A stretch of DNA of 64,000 nucleotides from Haloquadratum walsbyi J07HQW2 (GCF_000415985.1 NZ_KE356561.1:1337415-1401414), one strand, 5' to 3'. Positions 47,484 through 58,132 are shown, numbered from the stretch's first letter. Notes: generated by a model from the sequence alone, not told the origin. Program-made: numbers and translations.

Positions 47484-48563
47484 TTAGCCGAACATTGCAC
47501 CTAGACCTTCAGCACCATCGTCATCGTCATCATCATTGTCGTCAGTACCGGCCGTCTCATCGTCGGTATCAGCAGACTCATTATCGTCAGTGTCGGAGTC
47601 TGCATCTACGTTTGCGTTCGGGTCAGCCGTTGATGATGCATCCAGCTGTGCAGGCGTTTCAACGTCCTGTAACTCTGCCGGGAGTGCATCTTCATCGTCA
47701 ATATTCGCTGCAATCGATCGTACTTGTGCATCTGCTTTTGCGATGAGGTCTGGAAGCACTGCTGAGTCCTCAACGGCAGCAGATATACCGAGTGCTTTTG
47801 CATCGCCTGCAGCATTTGCAAGCAATGTCGGTGTGGTCTGTGCGGTCGGATATTTTGCATTGACCGAAAGGTTGCGTGCCCCTGCAGCGGCTGATTGGAT
47901 ATCGCTCTGATATGCATCAATATCTAGCTCAAGCTCATCTGGTTCGAAGAGGACACCATCAGCAAAGACACCACGAAGATCAAGACCGACCTCCTTTGGT
48001 TCGATTCCAAGCTCAGCAAGAACACCTGCAAGTTCACTGGAGACTTCCCCTCCAGAATCAAGCACTTGTGATTCCTCGGTAACCTTAATTGACCCATCCA
48101 TAATCCGTGCAGATGCGCCAACCTGCTGAAGTTCTCCGACGAACGGGCCGGGATCAACGCCTGTGTCGCCCTCAGGGATAACGATGTCATTTGGTGCGAC
48201 CTCACCAGCGCTGATTGGTGCCGGTGTCTTCGATGCCTCAAGTTGTCTGTACAGCCCGAATGGATTGTCATCTGTGCCGACAAGTGCAACCTGTCCAGCA
48301 ACAAATGAAGTAAGATCTTCATAACCATCGGCGACCTCATCAAGCGCACGGACGGTGAGTGTGTTTCGACTCATTCGTATCGCAGCACTTGGATAAAGAT
48401 CACGTCGCATGGTCTGAAGCTGCCGGCTTGGTATCCCAGCAACGTTTACAATCCCAATAGATTCATACTGGTCAATAAACGAGACGAGTTCATCGACCTC
48501 CTCACGCTTCCATTCAGGAATCGTGTCGGTTCTGCGCGCACTTGTGGCGGCACTATTGCTCAT
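47484..48563 (-). CDS. rpl10: Ribosomal protein P0/L10
   Basis: 359 residues. It holds the L10 rRNA-binding domain ([20 protein letters not shown] then LQTMRRDL), an insertion domain, the helical spine for L12 dimers, and an acidic tail ending in [10 protein letters not shown], the same end as L12. Asp-rich runs before the end lengthen it for halophily. It overlaps rpl1 by 4 bases. Confidence 0.96.
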   Translation of the reverse strand: MSNSAATSARRTDTIPEWKREEVDELVSFIDQYESIGIVNVAGIPSRQLQTMRRDLYPSAAIRMSRNTLTVRALDEVADGYEDLTSFVAGQVALVGTDDNPFGLYRQLEASKTPAPISAGEVAPNDIVIPEGDTGVDPGPFVGELQQVGASARIMDGSIKVTEESQVLDSGGEVSSELAGVLAELGIEPKEVGLDLRGVFADGVLFEPDELELDIDAYQSDIQSAAAGARNLSVNAKYPTAQTTPTLLANAAGDAKALGISAAVEDSAVLPDLIAKADAQVRSIAANIDDEDALPAELQDVETPAQLDASSTADPNANVDADSDTDDNESADTDDETAGTDDNDDDDDDGAEGLGAMFG

Positions 48564-49198
48564 GCAGGCACCTCAAAGGCTGGTCCCATCGTCGTTTTGA
48601 CGTACATTGAATCGATATTCAGTGGACCTTTCTCAAGGGTAGCCTCAAGTCGACGGATAATAACATCGACATTATCAGCAATCTCATCGGATCCCATATC
48701 TTGGGCACCGACGCGGGTGTGGAATGTTCGACGCTCGCGTGAACGAATTTGAACGGTGTTTTTCATGCGGTTCACTGTCTCAACAACATCATCGTCGGGT
48801 TGCAGAGGAGTTGGCATTTTTCCACGCGGACCAAGGATGGTCCCGAGGAACCGACCGATATCTTGCATCATGCCTGCCTCGGCAACAAAGAAATCAATCT
48901 CGTCTGCAAGGTCTTTCGCGGCGCCATCATCATCACCTAGCTCTTCGAGCTCGTCGCTGCTAAGTACCTGATCAGCCACATCCTCGGCTCGAAGGGCGGT
49001 TTCACCACTTGCAAAGACGACAATTCGTGTTTCCTGACCGGTTCCAGCGGGCAAGACCACGGACTCATCAACACGGTTCGACGGATCATTTAAGTCAAGA
49101 TCGCGGAGATTGATAGCGAGATCAACCGTCTCACGGAAGTTCCGTGTCGGTGCCTCATCAATCGCGCGAGAGACTGCATCAACTATCGTATCTGCCAT
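48560..49198 (-). CDS. rpl1: Ribosomal protein L1
   Basis: 212 residues. The L1 signature ([18 protein letters not shown] and the domain ends [20 protein letters not shown] and [12 protein letters not shown]) is intact. It binds the 23S L1 stalk and, in archaea, its own mRNA. A Shine-Dalgarno GGAGGTGA lies 3 bases before ATG, and a hairpin covers its start (49208-49234). L11, usually first in this operon, is not in the window. Confidence 0.96.
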   Translation of the reverse strand: MADTIVDAVSRAIDEAPTRNFRETVDLAINLRDLDLNDPSNRVDESVVLPAGTGQETRIVVFASGETALRAEDVADQVLSSDELEELGDDDGAAKDLADEIDFFVAEAGMMQDIGRFLGTILGPRGKMPTPLQPDDDVVETVNRMKNTVQIRSRERRTFHTRVGAQDMGSDEIADNVDVIIRRLEATLEKGPLNIDSMYVKTTMGPAFEVPA

Positions 49199-49207
49199 TA
49201 TTCACCT

Positions 49208-49234
49208 CCGTAGTACGCAGGATTGCTGCTACGG
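49208..49234 (-). promoter_or_regulatory. Leader hairpin and SD of rpl1 operon
   Basis: On the minus strand: CCGTAG-CAG-CAATC-CTG-CGTA-CTACGG. A 6-bp stem, a one-sided 4-base bulge and a 3-bp upper stem resemble L1-binding sites in 23S rRNA and mRNA. The last bases of the 3' strand begin the SD GGAGGTGA. Autoregulation by L1 is known in archaea; this site is inference. Confidence 0.45.
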
Positions 49235-49733
49235 GTCAGTGAAACAGGTATCTGCCTGTCTCATCCGAATTTAAGGCACATGTTCTTATTAAGTCCGTCG
49301 AAGCACACATAAGATGCAACGCATCGAGCCCAAATGCGCTTGATTTATAATATTTCTAGGAATGTCATCCGAACAGTATCTTATGAATTGACAGTTTGAT
49401 GATGTATACAAAGTGTAGAACATGTCGATAGACAAATAAGACACAATATGTCTCATCAGTGTCGAAACTCCACCACAGAATTTTGAACTAAGTGTACTGA
49501 ATCTATTAATTAAAATGAGTGCGTATGCAGGATAGTTATCTTTTTTTATTTCAGTGGTTGGATGATAATGTAGAATATCTAATTGGTTTTTCATGCATCG
49601 GTCTTATTCGAATATCAGATAATCCTATGAGAATTTGATCATGGTTATGACCGTGCTGTCCAGTCCACTCTCAGTTATTAACTCAATTTCGAGTTTGAGT
49701 ACCTTTTAGTATGTATAGATTATCATAATTAAT
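49235..49733. other. Divergent intergenic region
   Basis: About 500 bases between rpl1 and a small plus-strand gene. On the minus strand a TTAAAT element (49270-49275) could be the operon TATA box. No gene is seen. Confidence 0.4.
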
Positions 49734-50015
49734 ATGAACTCATCTGATGCTGCACGGCAGCTCCGGTACGCAGTTACTACACAGACGGAGACATACGATT
49801 ATGAGGTTAGTCACTGGGAAGCAAACGCATATGAAGATATTTTTGATGATGTGATTGATGCTGGTGACCTCTCAGACGTTATGTCTGTTATTAAACGAAT
49901 TAGCGCTGAGTTTGACGACGGCACCCGACCCTCTGTAACAGAGGCACGTAAACTAGCAGACAGTGTTCTCACAACCGGTGGGCGACCCATTACCGACGGT
50001 GGCGACGCAAACTGA
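49734..50015 (+). CDS. Hypothetical small acidic protein
   Basis: 93 residues, mostly helical and acidic, beginning MNSSDAARQLRYAVTTQTET. It has no membrane segment or metal motif. It stops about 40 bases before the left end of the IS1341-type element. I do not recognise it. Confidence 0.5.
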   Translation: MNSSDAARQLRYAVTTQTETYDYEVSHWEANAYEDIFDDVIDAGDLSDVMSVIKRISAEFDDGTRPSVTEARKLADSVLTTGGRPITDGGDAN

Positions 50016-50049
50016 GAACTGTTAATCAGCGCATACAGTTATTATAGGC

Positions 50050-51545
50050 GGAGCAGGTGCAATACCACGGCCTGAAGCCCGTGGATACGCACCGTCACTC
50101 TGTAACACATCCCACTAGCTACGACACGGCTGGATATTCTACAGTATTTAACAAACAGGAGTTCATAACATTAAGGACTGGATGCCAACCACACGCCGAA
50201 CCTACGTTACGTTTGTCGTATCCAGAACCACTCGCAAGTGGCTGATGCACTCGACAGACACGGCTGGTCAGCATCCAAACTGTGGAACGTCGCTAACTAC
50301 TATGCCCGCCAACAGTGGGATGAAACCGGTGAAATACCCGCTGAAAAAGAACTCAAACACGAACTGAAAACACGTGCAAAATACAACGGACTGCATAGTC
50401 AGTCCAGTCCAGTCAGAAAGTTTTAGAAGAGCTTTCAGAAGCCTTCAGTTCATGGTTTGGCTCCAACGATGACCGGGACAGGACACCCACCGGGCTACCG
50501 CAAACGTAACTATTACGATACGACAGTAACAGAGTACACGAAGAACACCCACGCTCCACCGTGACGTGAAGAAGAAAGGCATCGCATCCGCACGACACAA
50601 AATACGACAGAATCCGTCTGAGCAAAGGTAAAATCACAAAACGGACGTGACTTCATCCTTTGCGAATACCAAGCACCACCAGAAGCAACGCTGAAGACCG
50701 TTCAACAAGTCCGTGCTGTCTGGTGTAGCTACAAGCAGCAGTGGGAGTGGGAGTTACACGTGGTTTGTGACGAAGAAATTGCCACTGCCACTGAATCGCC
50801 CGGTGACAACCCAGCAGGTGTCGACCTTGGCATTTGTAACCCTGCTGCTGTCGCGTTCTCCGACGATGCCTTGCTGTACTCTGGAGATGCACTCCGCGAG
50901 GACAAGCACTACTTCCAGTGCGAAGAATATCAGACTGAAGGACCGTGCGGTCCGTCACGCAAAGCACAGTGGGCACAAGAGAAACTAGCCAAACGAAAAG
51001 ACCACTTCCTTCACGCCCTCTCAAAAGACATCGTAGAACGGTGTGTTGAACACGATGTAGGAACGATAATCGTGGGTGACCCCAGTGGTGTCGATGAAGA
51101 CGATTGGATTGGGGTCGGCACGGCAACAAGCGGTTGGATAACTGGGCATATAAACGGGTAATGAACCTCATCGACTACAAAGCCCGTGAGCGTGGCGTCG
51201 AGGTTGAGATGCCCGACGAGTGGGGCACATCATCGTCGTGTAGCGTGTGCGGACACGAAGACGATGACAGTCGTGTCGAACGTGGCTTGTGGAAGTGCGA
51301 CCGCTGTGGTGTCGTCGCACACGGAGATGTGAACGGAGCCGATAACATCAGGCAGAAAACGCTACCCGTAACTCCCCCACTCGGGGATAGCGGTAACGGC
51401 TGTTTGGCCCAGCCACGCGTCATTCAGTTCAGCCGGACTCACGGTCACGGATTCCAACCGCGAGCCACCGTCGAATGACGCTGAAACCGTAATATCCCAA
51501 TGCTTGGGATTCCTCCGCCTTCAGGCGGGGGAGGAGGTCAACCTC
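50050..51545 (+). mobile_element. IS1341-type (IS605 family) element with broken tnpB
   Basis: A left-end hairpin CCACGGC-CTGAA-GCCCGTGG (about 50063-50082) and a right-end hairpin CCTCCGCCTTCAGGCGGGGG then AGGAGG (51512-51538) bracket one tnpB pseudogene. There is no tnpA. The right end in such elements also gives the guide RNA of TnpB. Confidence 0.7.
50182..51478 (+). pseudogene. tnpB: tnpB, RNA-guided nuclease, multiply frameshifted
   Basis: Pieces of TnpB in at least three frames: HGWSASKLWNVANYYARQQW (N-terminal helix-turn-helix), a broken middle (50430-50700) with stops, the RuvC-I motif AGVDLGICNPAAVAFS with Asp, the IIVGDPSGVDED region, and the C-terminal zinc finger (CSVCG, CDRCG) followed by DVNGADNIRQ with the last RuvC Asp. 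The breaks make it inactive. The codon use is G+C-richer than neighbouring genes. Confidence 0.8.
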
Positions 51546-51802
51546 CGTACGGTTGTATACGATTGAGTTGTCTAGATATGCCGATCAATATAAACAGAAT
51601 TTCATATAAACTATCTTAGAAGTGCGTTTGTTATTTATCCTACCCAAATACATCTGATGAATTTGTATGATGTATTCGCGTCAGCATCAGGCAGCTAGTA
51701 CATCGGATATCGTGATAATAAATTAATATTCCAGTAGGGATAGCAGTGATACGGTTCCCTCAGAACGTAACTAACGGTATTAGAAGATAATGGTGGCAGC
51801 AA

Positions 51803-52030
51803 TTACTCTCTTGATCTGAGATGTTCACAATCACCTACATGAACAGTCCTTGTTCCGCTATCGGGTTGTACAGTCAGTGCACCAGGAGCCTGAAGATCGA
51901 CAGCAACATCTTGAGTAATCTCTCTGGAGGTCGTGATACGTACCCGTTGATCAAGTGCCGTACTATATGTCCGCCATGCGCTCGGAATATCCTCTGTATC
52001 GATTGGACTCGTAAGCTCAGCAAACGAGAG
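51803..52030 (-). pseudogene. birA: C-terminal remnant of biotin protein ligase
   Basis: 75 codons on the minus strand read AWRTYSTALDQRVRITTSRE, then VAVDLQAPGALTVQPDSGTR, ending VHVGDCEHLRSRE. This matches the C-terminal SH3-like domain of haloarchaeal BirA (GDCEHLR end). An in-frame stop lies immediately before it and the catalytic domain is missing. Confidence 0.66.
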
Positions 52031-52146
52031 TTACTTCGGTTATTTGCACCGTTAAGCTATCATCGGAGACCATTACAGCACATTAGTTTATCATGAACAC
52101 GGAGAAATCCAAACCGGCTTATGTAAGTGATACCCATATTTTCAGT

Positions 52147-53181
52147 ATGACAGTTCGCGTTGGAATTCTTGGTGCAACAGGGGCGGTCGGACAGCGGTTC
52201 ATCAAATTACTCACCGACCACGATACGTTTGAACTTGCAGCACTCACCGCCTCAGAGTCGAGTGTTGGGAAACAGTACCGCGAGGCGGCAAAGTGGCGCA
52301 TCAATACACCAATTCCCGATGATATCGGGTCAATGACGGTAAAACCGACAACACCAGATGGTATTTCTGACGAGATCGATTTACTCTTCTCATCATTGCC
52401 ATCTGACGTTGCTGCTGACGTTGAACCGGCGTTTCTCGAGGCAGGATACGTTGTTTCATCGAATTCTTCAAATGACCGAATGTCTGCAGATATTCCGTTG
52501 ACAATTCCAGAAATCAATCCAGGACATCTAGATCTAATTGAACTGCAGCGTGATAATCGAGGCTGGGATGGAGCTCTCGTTAAAAATCCAAACTGCTCGA
52601 CAATCACGATGGTACCAACGCTTGCTGCGCTGGATCAATTTGGGCTAGAGTCGGTGAATGTTTCAACGCTTCAAGCAGTCTCAGGAGCAGGATACTCTGG
52701 AGTAACGTCGATGGAGATTATTGACAATACAATTCCATACATCGGTGGTGAGGAACCAAAGATGCAACAGGAATCTCGAAAGTTGCTCGGTGAGTTTGAT
52801 GGTGCTTCAGTGTCACTGCATGAGATGGACGTCGCTGCTTCCTGTAATCGGATTCCGACACTTGATGGACATCTTGAAAATGTTTTCGCCAAAACAAAAG
52901 CAGATATCAGCACTGAAGATGTTATTGAGGCGATGGAGTCGGTTCCTGGCGCAGAGCTTCCGTCCTCACCTGATCAGTTAATTCATGTATTCGATGACCC
53001 GAGTCGACCACAGCCACGGCTTGATCGCGAGCGTGGTAATGGTATGCAGATATCTGCTGGGGGAGTCACAGTGACAGACGCCGGATTGAAATACAACTGC
53101 CTTGCACACAATACTATTCGTGGAGCCGCGGGTGCTTCACTACTTAATGGTGAATTGTTAGTCGACGCCGGGTGGGTGTAA
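52147..53181 (+). CDS. asd: Aspartate-semialdehyde dehydrogenase
   Basis: 344 residues. Reduces aspartyl phosphate to the semialdehyde for Lys, Met and Thr synthesis. It shows NADP-binding VGILGATGAVGQRF, catalytic Cys in NPNCSTITM, and the late HEMDVAASCNRIP block with substrate Arg. The start is at 52147; the frame is open upstream to 52093 without family similarity. Archaeal/fungal-type asd. Confidence 0.94.
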   Translation: MTVRVGILGATGAVGQRFIKLLTDHDTFELAALTASESSVGKQYREAAKWRINTPIPDDIGSMTVKPTTPDGISDEIDLLFSSLPSDVAADVEPAFLEAGYVVSSNSSNDRMSADIPLTIPEINPGHLDLIELQRDNRGWDGALVKNPNCSTITMVPTLAALDQFGLESVNVSTLQAVSGAGYSGVTSMEIIDNTIPYIGGEEPKMQQESRKLLGEFDGASVSLHEMDVAASCNRIPTLDGHLENVFAKTKADISTEDVIEAMESVPGAELPSSPDQLIHVFDDPSRPQPRLDRERGNGMQISAGGVTVTDAGLKYNCLAHNTIRGAAGASLLNGELLVDAGWV

Positions 53182-53301
53182 GGCAATTTATTTACTCAAA
53201 TGGGACTAGTGCCTGCGTATTCGGATTGTATATGCTGGGAACATTTTATAACCAGTGTACGATAGGATAGATTCAAATAAGTATATACTAACGTTGAGAT
53301 G

Positions 53302-54315
53302 CTATATCACGCGGTTTTTGAGTGATTTGTCAGTATCAAATCTGCGGACATTTTCTGCAACAATATCTGCGAGTCGCTCCCAATACTGTGGGGTATGACC
53401 TGAGTTATGTGGTGTGATGAGGACATTCTCAAAATCCCACAACGGATGCGACGGGGGGAGTGGCTCTGGGTCCGTCACATCAAGTAATGCACCACGGATC
53501 TCACTTGCTTGAATTGCCCGTACGAGTGCATCAGTATCAACAATGGGACCACGAGCAATGTTAATTAATACAGCCTCTGGTGGCATTGTACGAAATGCTT
53601 CTGCATCAAACAGTCCAGCCGTTAGATCTGACAGTGGACAAGCAATAACAACGTATTCAGAGCGTGCAAGTGCTTCGTACACCGCGGCGTCCTCAAAACC
53701 AACAACTTCGTCTGTTGGACCACCCTTCTCTGGCGAGTAGCGAACGCCGATGGTGTGTACGTCAAATGGTTTCAGTCGTTTCGTTACTGCTGTCCCAATT
53801 GTTCCGAGACCGAGAACGCAGACGGTCGAATCTTTGAGCTCATATGATTGAAATGACCGCCACTCGCTACGCTCACCCCGGCGCCATGCGAGATGGAATT
53901 GGCGGGCAAATGAAAGGATACCACCAATAACATGTTCAGAAATATTCGGTCCATGCACGCCTGAGGCATTTGTGACAGCAATATCTGCGGTTTCAAACGC
54001 ATCTGTCTGGAGATGACCTGTCCCGGCATATACGCAGCCAAAGAGTGATAGATTATCTGCAACAACTGGATTTTCGGCTGATATATTGTGATCTGGTCCA
54101 AGTGCAACACCCGTCGGTAGTGAATGCCCAGTCACAATTTGTGCATTTGCAAGTAACTCTCGCTCCTCGACTGGAGTTTGAGCAAGCGTAATTGTTTGGT
54201 CAGGCAAACGCTCGCGCAAACACTCAACATACTCCTCGGCGGGGAGTCCGTGTATTTTCTGTTTGAGCACAACAACACCCGGGTCGGGGGTATTCGCATT
54301 GGTTACATCCGTCAT
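53302..54315 (-). CDS. D-2-hydroxyacid dehydrogenase (NAD-dependent)
   Basis: About 337 residues with the NAD fold (CVLGLGTIGTAV) and the catalytic Arg, Glu and His (INIARGPIVDTDAL, DVTDPEPLP, ITPHNSGHT). The substrate is unknown; it may be a haloarchaeal relative of phosphoglycerate or glyoxylate/hydroxypyruvate reductases. Met at 54315 or 54321 starts it. A flavoprotein gene is divergent. Confidence 0.88.
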   Translation of the reverse strand: MTDVTNANTPDPGVVVLKQKIHGLPAEEYVECLRERLPDQTITLAQTPVEERELLANAQIVTGHSLPTGVALGPDHNISAENPVVADNLSLFGCVYAGTGHLQTDAFETADIAVTNASGVHGPNISEHVIGGILSFARQFHLAWRRGERSEWRSFQSYELKDSTVCVLGLGTIGTAVTKRLKPFDVHTIGVRYSPEKGGPTDEVVGFEDAAVYEALARSEYVVIACPLSDLTAGLFDAEAFRTMPPEAVLINIARGPIVDTDALVRAIQASEIRGALLDVTDPEPLPPSHPLWDFENVLITPHNSGHTPQYWERLADIVAENVRRFDTDKSLKNRVI

Positions 54316-54404
54316 CAACATACAGGCGTACTCACGACCAGGATATATCAGTTATTGCTCATTGACTTCATGAGTAATTGATTCAGAAAAACCCGCAGTC
54401 ACGG

Positions 54405-54413
54405 TATTTAATA
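54405..54413 (+). promoter_or_regulatory. TATA box of the flavoprotein gene
   Basis: TATTTAATA, centred 30 bases before the ATG at 54439. Confidence 0.45.
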
Positions 54414-54438
54414 TCCGTCCAGACGATATGATATACAT

Positions 54439-55872
54439 ATGGAGCGATTCGATGTTGCTGTCGTCGGTGGAGGTCCAGCGGGTGCAGCAGCCGCGCATGC
54501 AGCCGGTATGAATGGTGCCTCTGCGATAGTCCTCGAACGCGGTGTCCCACGCGCGGACCGACCAGATCAACTTGGTCCTGATTCGACTGATGCTGCTGGA
54601 ATTCTTGATTATTGGGTTGATATCATGGGTGTTGACCCTGAGGAATTTCCTGACGATGTGATTCTTGATGAACTCGATCAAGCAACATTTATTGGACCGA
54701 CAGAGTCTCTAACGCTTGAGTCAACAGGGATTGACTCCTCATATGATAGCTTTGGATTCTGCATGCATCGCGCGCGTTTCGATGATTTTCTCCGCAAGCG
54801 CGCTGAAGATGCTGGCGCCACGTATCGTGTTGGCACAGCCGTTCGAGATGTCAATACAAGCGCTAATCGAATCGCTGCGACAGACGGTGGTATAGCAGCT
54901 GACGTGTCACATAACCAGAATATGGAACCGCGACATACGATTCAGCTTGCTGATAACACTGATATTGGGGCATCAGTCGTTATTCTTGCCGACGGACCAC
55001 AGCGACAGGTGACGAATCGTGTTCTCGATACGTATGTCCCATTTGATGTGACTGATCGGTTATCGACTCGTGAAGCAAATCATATTGCATATCAAGAACA
55101 CCGTGAACTGCCTGATGCGGTCGCTGAAGAGGTCTCAGGCTCAATTCTATTTTGGTGGGGACACATGCCTGGACATACAGCGTATCCATGGATCTTCCCA
55201 AATGATGGGAATATCGCACGGATTGGATTGACGATGCCGATTGGGATGACAATCGATGAGGTCTCCAATCCAGAGTCATATCCGTTGCTCAGCGCTGATG
55301 ATGACCAGCTCCCGCGTGGAAGTGAATACATTGAACGTCTTCTTGACCAGGAGTATGGTGACCGATACGACATTCCTGAAGATTTCCCACTTGTAGAGGA
55401 TCGTGGAAAAGATGATGGGACTGAAACATATGCCATCTCATCAACACAACCAATTGATTCGCCAACGGAAGCAGGCATTCTTATTGTTGGTGGAGCAATG
55501 GGGACGACGTCAGCATTTCACGAGGGGGGTGATCATACGGCGATGCGGACAGGTGCTATTGCTGGTGAAGTTGCCGCTACAGGGGAAATTGAAACATATA
55601 ATGATCGCTGGAAAGACGCTATTGGCGATGAGATCCTCCGAAACGTCGCAATGGCTGATATTGTCCGTGAGTATGAGCCAGATGACTGGGATTGGGCGTT
55701 TTCTACAGCACAGTCACTTCTTGATGACTCTGCAGGATATGGTATATTTGATATCGATAATCTCACCGCTGGGATTGGTGCTGCTCGGCTCTTAACCAAA
55801 TATAAACGAACGAAATTCCGCTATCGAAATAATAAATATGTCCAGATTCGTGAATCAGAGTATACAACCTGA
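54439..55872 (+). CDS. Geranylgeranyl-reductase-like FAD protein
   Basis: 477 residues. FAD motif VAVVGGGPAGAAAAHAAGMN at the N-terminus, the substrate-side CMHRARFDDFLRKRAED block, and the late FAD motif ILIVGGAMGTTSAFHEGGDH. The family reduces double bonds of geranylgeranyl groups in archaeal lipids or related isoprenoids. It lies just left of the integrated island. Specific substrate unproven. Confidence 0.82.
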   Translation: MERFDVAVVGGGPAGAAAAHAAGMNGASAIVLERGVPRADRPDQLGPDSTDAAGILDYWVDIMGVDPEEFPDDVILDELDQATFIGPTESLTLESTGIDSSYDSFGFCMHRARFDDFLRKRAEDAGATYRVGTAVRDVNTSANRIAATDGGIAADVSHNQNMEPRHTIQLADNTDIGASVVILADGPQRQVTNRVLDTYVPFDVTDRLSTREANHIAYQEHRELPDAVAEEVSGSILFWWGHMPGHTAYPWIFPNDGNIARIGLTMPIGMTIDEVSNPESYPLLSADDDQLPRGSEYIERLLDQEYGDRYDIPEDFPLVEDRGKDDGTETYAISSTQPIDSPTEAGILIVGGAMGTTSAFHEGGDHTAMRTGAIAGEVAATGEIETYNDRWKDAIGDEILRNVAMADIVREYEPDDWDWAFSTAQSLLDDSAGYGIFDIDNLTAGIGAARLLTKYKRTKFRYRNNKYVQIRESEYTT

Positions 55873-56229
55873 GCGTGACCGGTGAGGCACAACAGCCATT
55901 ACCACTCGATGTCTACTTTCTATCACACACCCTTTGTCCCCGTCCGAGTACTTCTATCATAGGAGCGATGAGTAGACGGCGAACCCGGGTGTGTAATATA
56001 CATGGGTTTGTCCGTACCCACCAACGGATCGCCTGACACGAGGGTTTCCCGGCTGACATAGCATGCCGCTGAAGGATGACGCCGGCCGTTAGTGTTCCGG
56101 GCGACATTAACATCTTTAACGTTATACTTTAAATACTGATAGTGTCTCGAAGAATAGGTGGTATAGAACATCAAAAGCGACCAGCGGATCACCTACTACT
56201 TCGGCACTCGTGGAAGTTCGAAGCCGACC
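55873..56229. other. Left flank of the integrated island
   Basis: About 350 bases where base composition shifts to G+C-rich. A minus frame (55923-56192) has a G+C-rich tail but no recognised family. It could hold the attachment site; I see no repeat by eye. Confidence 0.35.
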
Positions 56230-56769
56230 ATGGAGGAGATAGATTCCTTTATCACCGAGGAAATGGGACTGCTTCGGGACGACGGCGGTGCCAAATGGAC
56301 CGAGGGGATCACCGAGCTCATCATGCTCGGCATGGACTCCTGGCGACAAGGTCAGGTCGAACGGGCCCACCTTGTTTCACCCGAGCGCGTGGAGTCGCTC
56401 GAAGAACGGAACCGTGAGCTCCGTGAGAAAGTCAGCGATCTTAAAGCGAAAGTCGACAAGCTGGATCGAGACGACGGGAAGATCGACGCCGCCGTCCGGG
56501 TACAGCGCATTGAAGCTTCGATCCTGAAGATTCTGTGTAACAATATCGGGGCCAAATCTCCCAACTATATGAGCATCGAGGCGGTCGCCGATAAGACCGG
56601 TCACGACTACGACACTGTCGTTCACTACGCGGTTATGCTGGCGAGAGTCGAGTTTGGAGGCTACGTCCAGTTCGACCGGATGGAGGAGAATATCAAGGTC
56701 CAACGCGAGGATGCCTACGAGAAATACTGTGAGGCCGCCGGTATCGATGGAGTCACACTCGATGGATGA
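56230..56769 (+). CDS. Hypothetical coiled-coil protein, integrase neighbour
   Basis: 179 residues. The N-terminal part is acidic, residues about 55-85 form a coiled coil (LEERNRELREKVSDLKAKVD), and the C-terminal 80 residues may be a winged helix (ADKTGHDYDTVVHYAVMLA). It overlaps the integrase start. The G+C-rich codon use marks it as part of the acquired island. Probably an integrase-associated regulator; not recognised. Confidence 0.55.
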   Translation: MEEIDSFITEEMGLLRDDGGAKWTEGITELIMLGMDSWRQGQVERAHLVSPERVESLEERNRELREKVSDLKAKVDKLDRDDGKIDAAVRVQRIEASILKILCNNIGAKSPNYMSIEAVADKTGHDYDTVVHYAVMLARVEFGGYVQFDRMEENIKVQREDAYEKYCEAAGIDGVTLDG

Positions 56770-57927
56770 CGATGCGATTGGGGAGATCGTCGGCGAGCTA
56801 CGGGACGAGATCAAAGAGCTGAGACAGGAAAACCAGCGGCTCCGAGATGAGGCTGATGCGGAGGACGTGAAGCCACCAGCACCATCCAACGACGAGATCG
56901 TAGAGTCGTTCTTTACCGAGAAGAACTACGCCGAGTCGTCCGAGCGACCGAAACGGTTCTCTATCAAATACTTCCGAGCCCACATCGATGACATAGATCT
57001 CAGAGATGCTACCACAAGCCATGCTCTCGACTTCGCCAACAACTGGACGGGCGAAAGTAAGCCCCCGAAACGGGCGACGATGCTCACCTACCTCAGGAAT
57101 ATCAAAGTTCTCTACGACTGGATGATGCGACACGACTGGGGCCCGATGAGAACGTCGTCGAAGACGCACGAGACCGGTACAAGTCACAGAACCGGAGTCG
57201 TATCAAGAGGTCGGGCCAACACAATAGGACGGTCATTAAACCCGAAGAGTACCTCCAGCTCGTACGCTCGAACATGGGGACGCGTAAGAAATCGTTCCTC
57301 GTGCTGGCCGCCAAGACGGGACTCCGCCGGAAAGAACTGGTCTCGCTGAGAGTCCAAGATCTCGACCTCGAGAAACAGGTCGTGTACAACCGCTCTCCGA
57401 AGGGAGTCGGTGAGGTACGAGTTCCGAAGGATAGTGCCGATCAGAAGCTCCTCGACGACGAGGCCGTGTCTGCGATAGAGGATTGGCTCGACACCCGTGA
57501 GGCCACGCTTGAGCGGCTTGAGGAACGGGGACACGAGGGTCGGCGAGGCGACGGGGCGAAGCCCGATAGCGAGTGGCTCTACCCGAACGACGCAGGTGAG
57601 AAGTTGGACCCGATGTCGATGTCCCGGTGGTGGGACAAAGCGACGAACAGGGCACACCACCGAGTCAAAGACGATGATCCAGAGTTATCCGAGAAGTTCG
57701 CCTCGTTCACGTGCCACGACGCACGACGGTGCTACACCTCGTGGCTGAACTGGAACAGTTGTCCCCGCGACGTGATCCAGGCCCTACGAGGGGACGCTGA
57801 GGGGGATATGGTGGCCCTCTATACCCAACACGGTGAAGACCAGGTCCGACGGGAGTACGAGAAGGCGATGCCGACTCTCGGCTTATATTTGGGTAGTTTG
57901 GTCCATCCTCGGTTCTCGACCGATTAA
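56762..57927 (+). pseudogene. Tyrosine recombinase (integrase), single frameshift
   Basis: The N-terminal part from MDDDAIGEIVGELRDEIKEL runs through the SAM-like core-binding domain to RNIKVLYDWMMRHDWGP. Then the frame changes near 57140-57145 (GGGGCCC) and continues DENVVEDARDRYKSQNRSRI to the catalytic domain. That domain carries Arg in KTGLRRKELVSL, HxxR in TCHDARRCY, and the Tyr in TQHGEDQVRREYEKA. All catalytic residues remain. The total length is not a multiple of three. It is a one-base disruption: decay or sequence error. Confidence 0.75.
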
Positions 57928-58132
57928 CGAGTAGACCACTTAGTCGCAGTATGGGGTATAATTGTATGTACGTATTGGCGCGTAAGTACGTATGTGCGGG
58001 ATAATAGAGGGTTAGTTCAGACACAGACTGTGAGTGCCGGTCAACCGTTTGTGAGTGGCACCTTCTCAATCTCCCGATAATACTACTCTGAGCCCCACAC
58101 CCGTCCGTCAACCGAAAAACGAACCCGACATC

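Noticed and set aside
49289-49594. 101-codon minus frame upstream of rpl1, checked as a possible L11
   Set aside because: It has no L11 motifs; composition (Cys, Ile, Tyr, Ser-rich) fits noncoding A+T-rich DNA.
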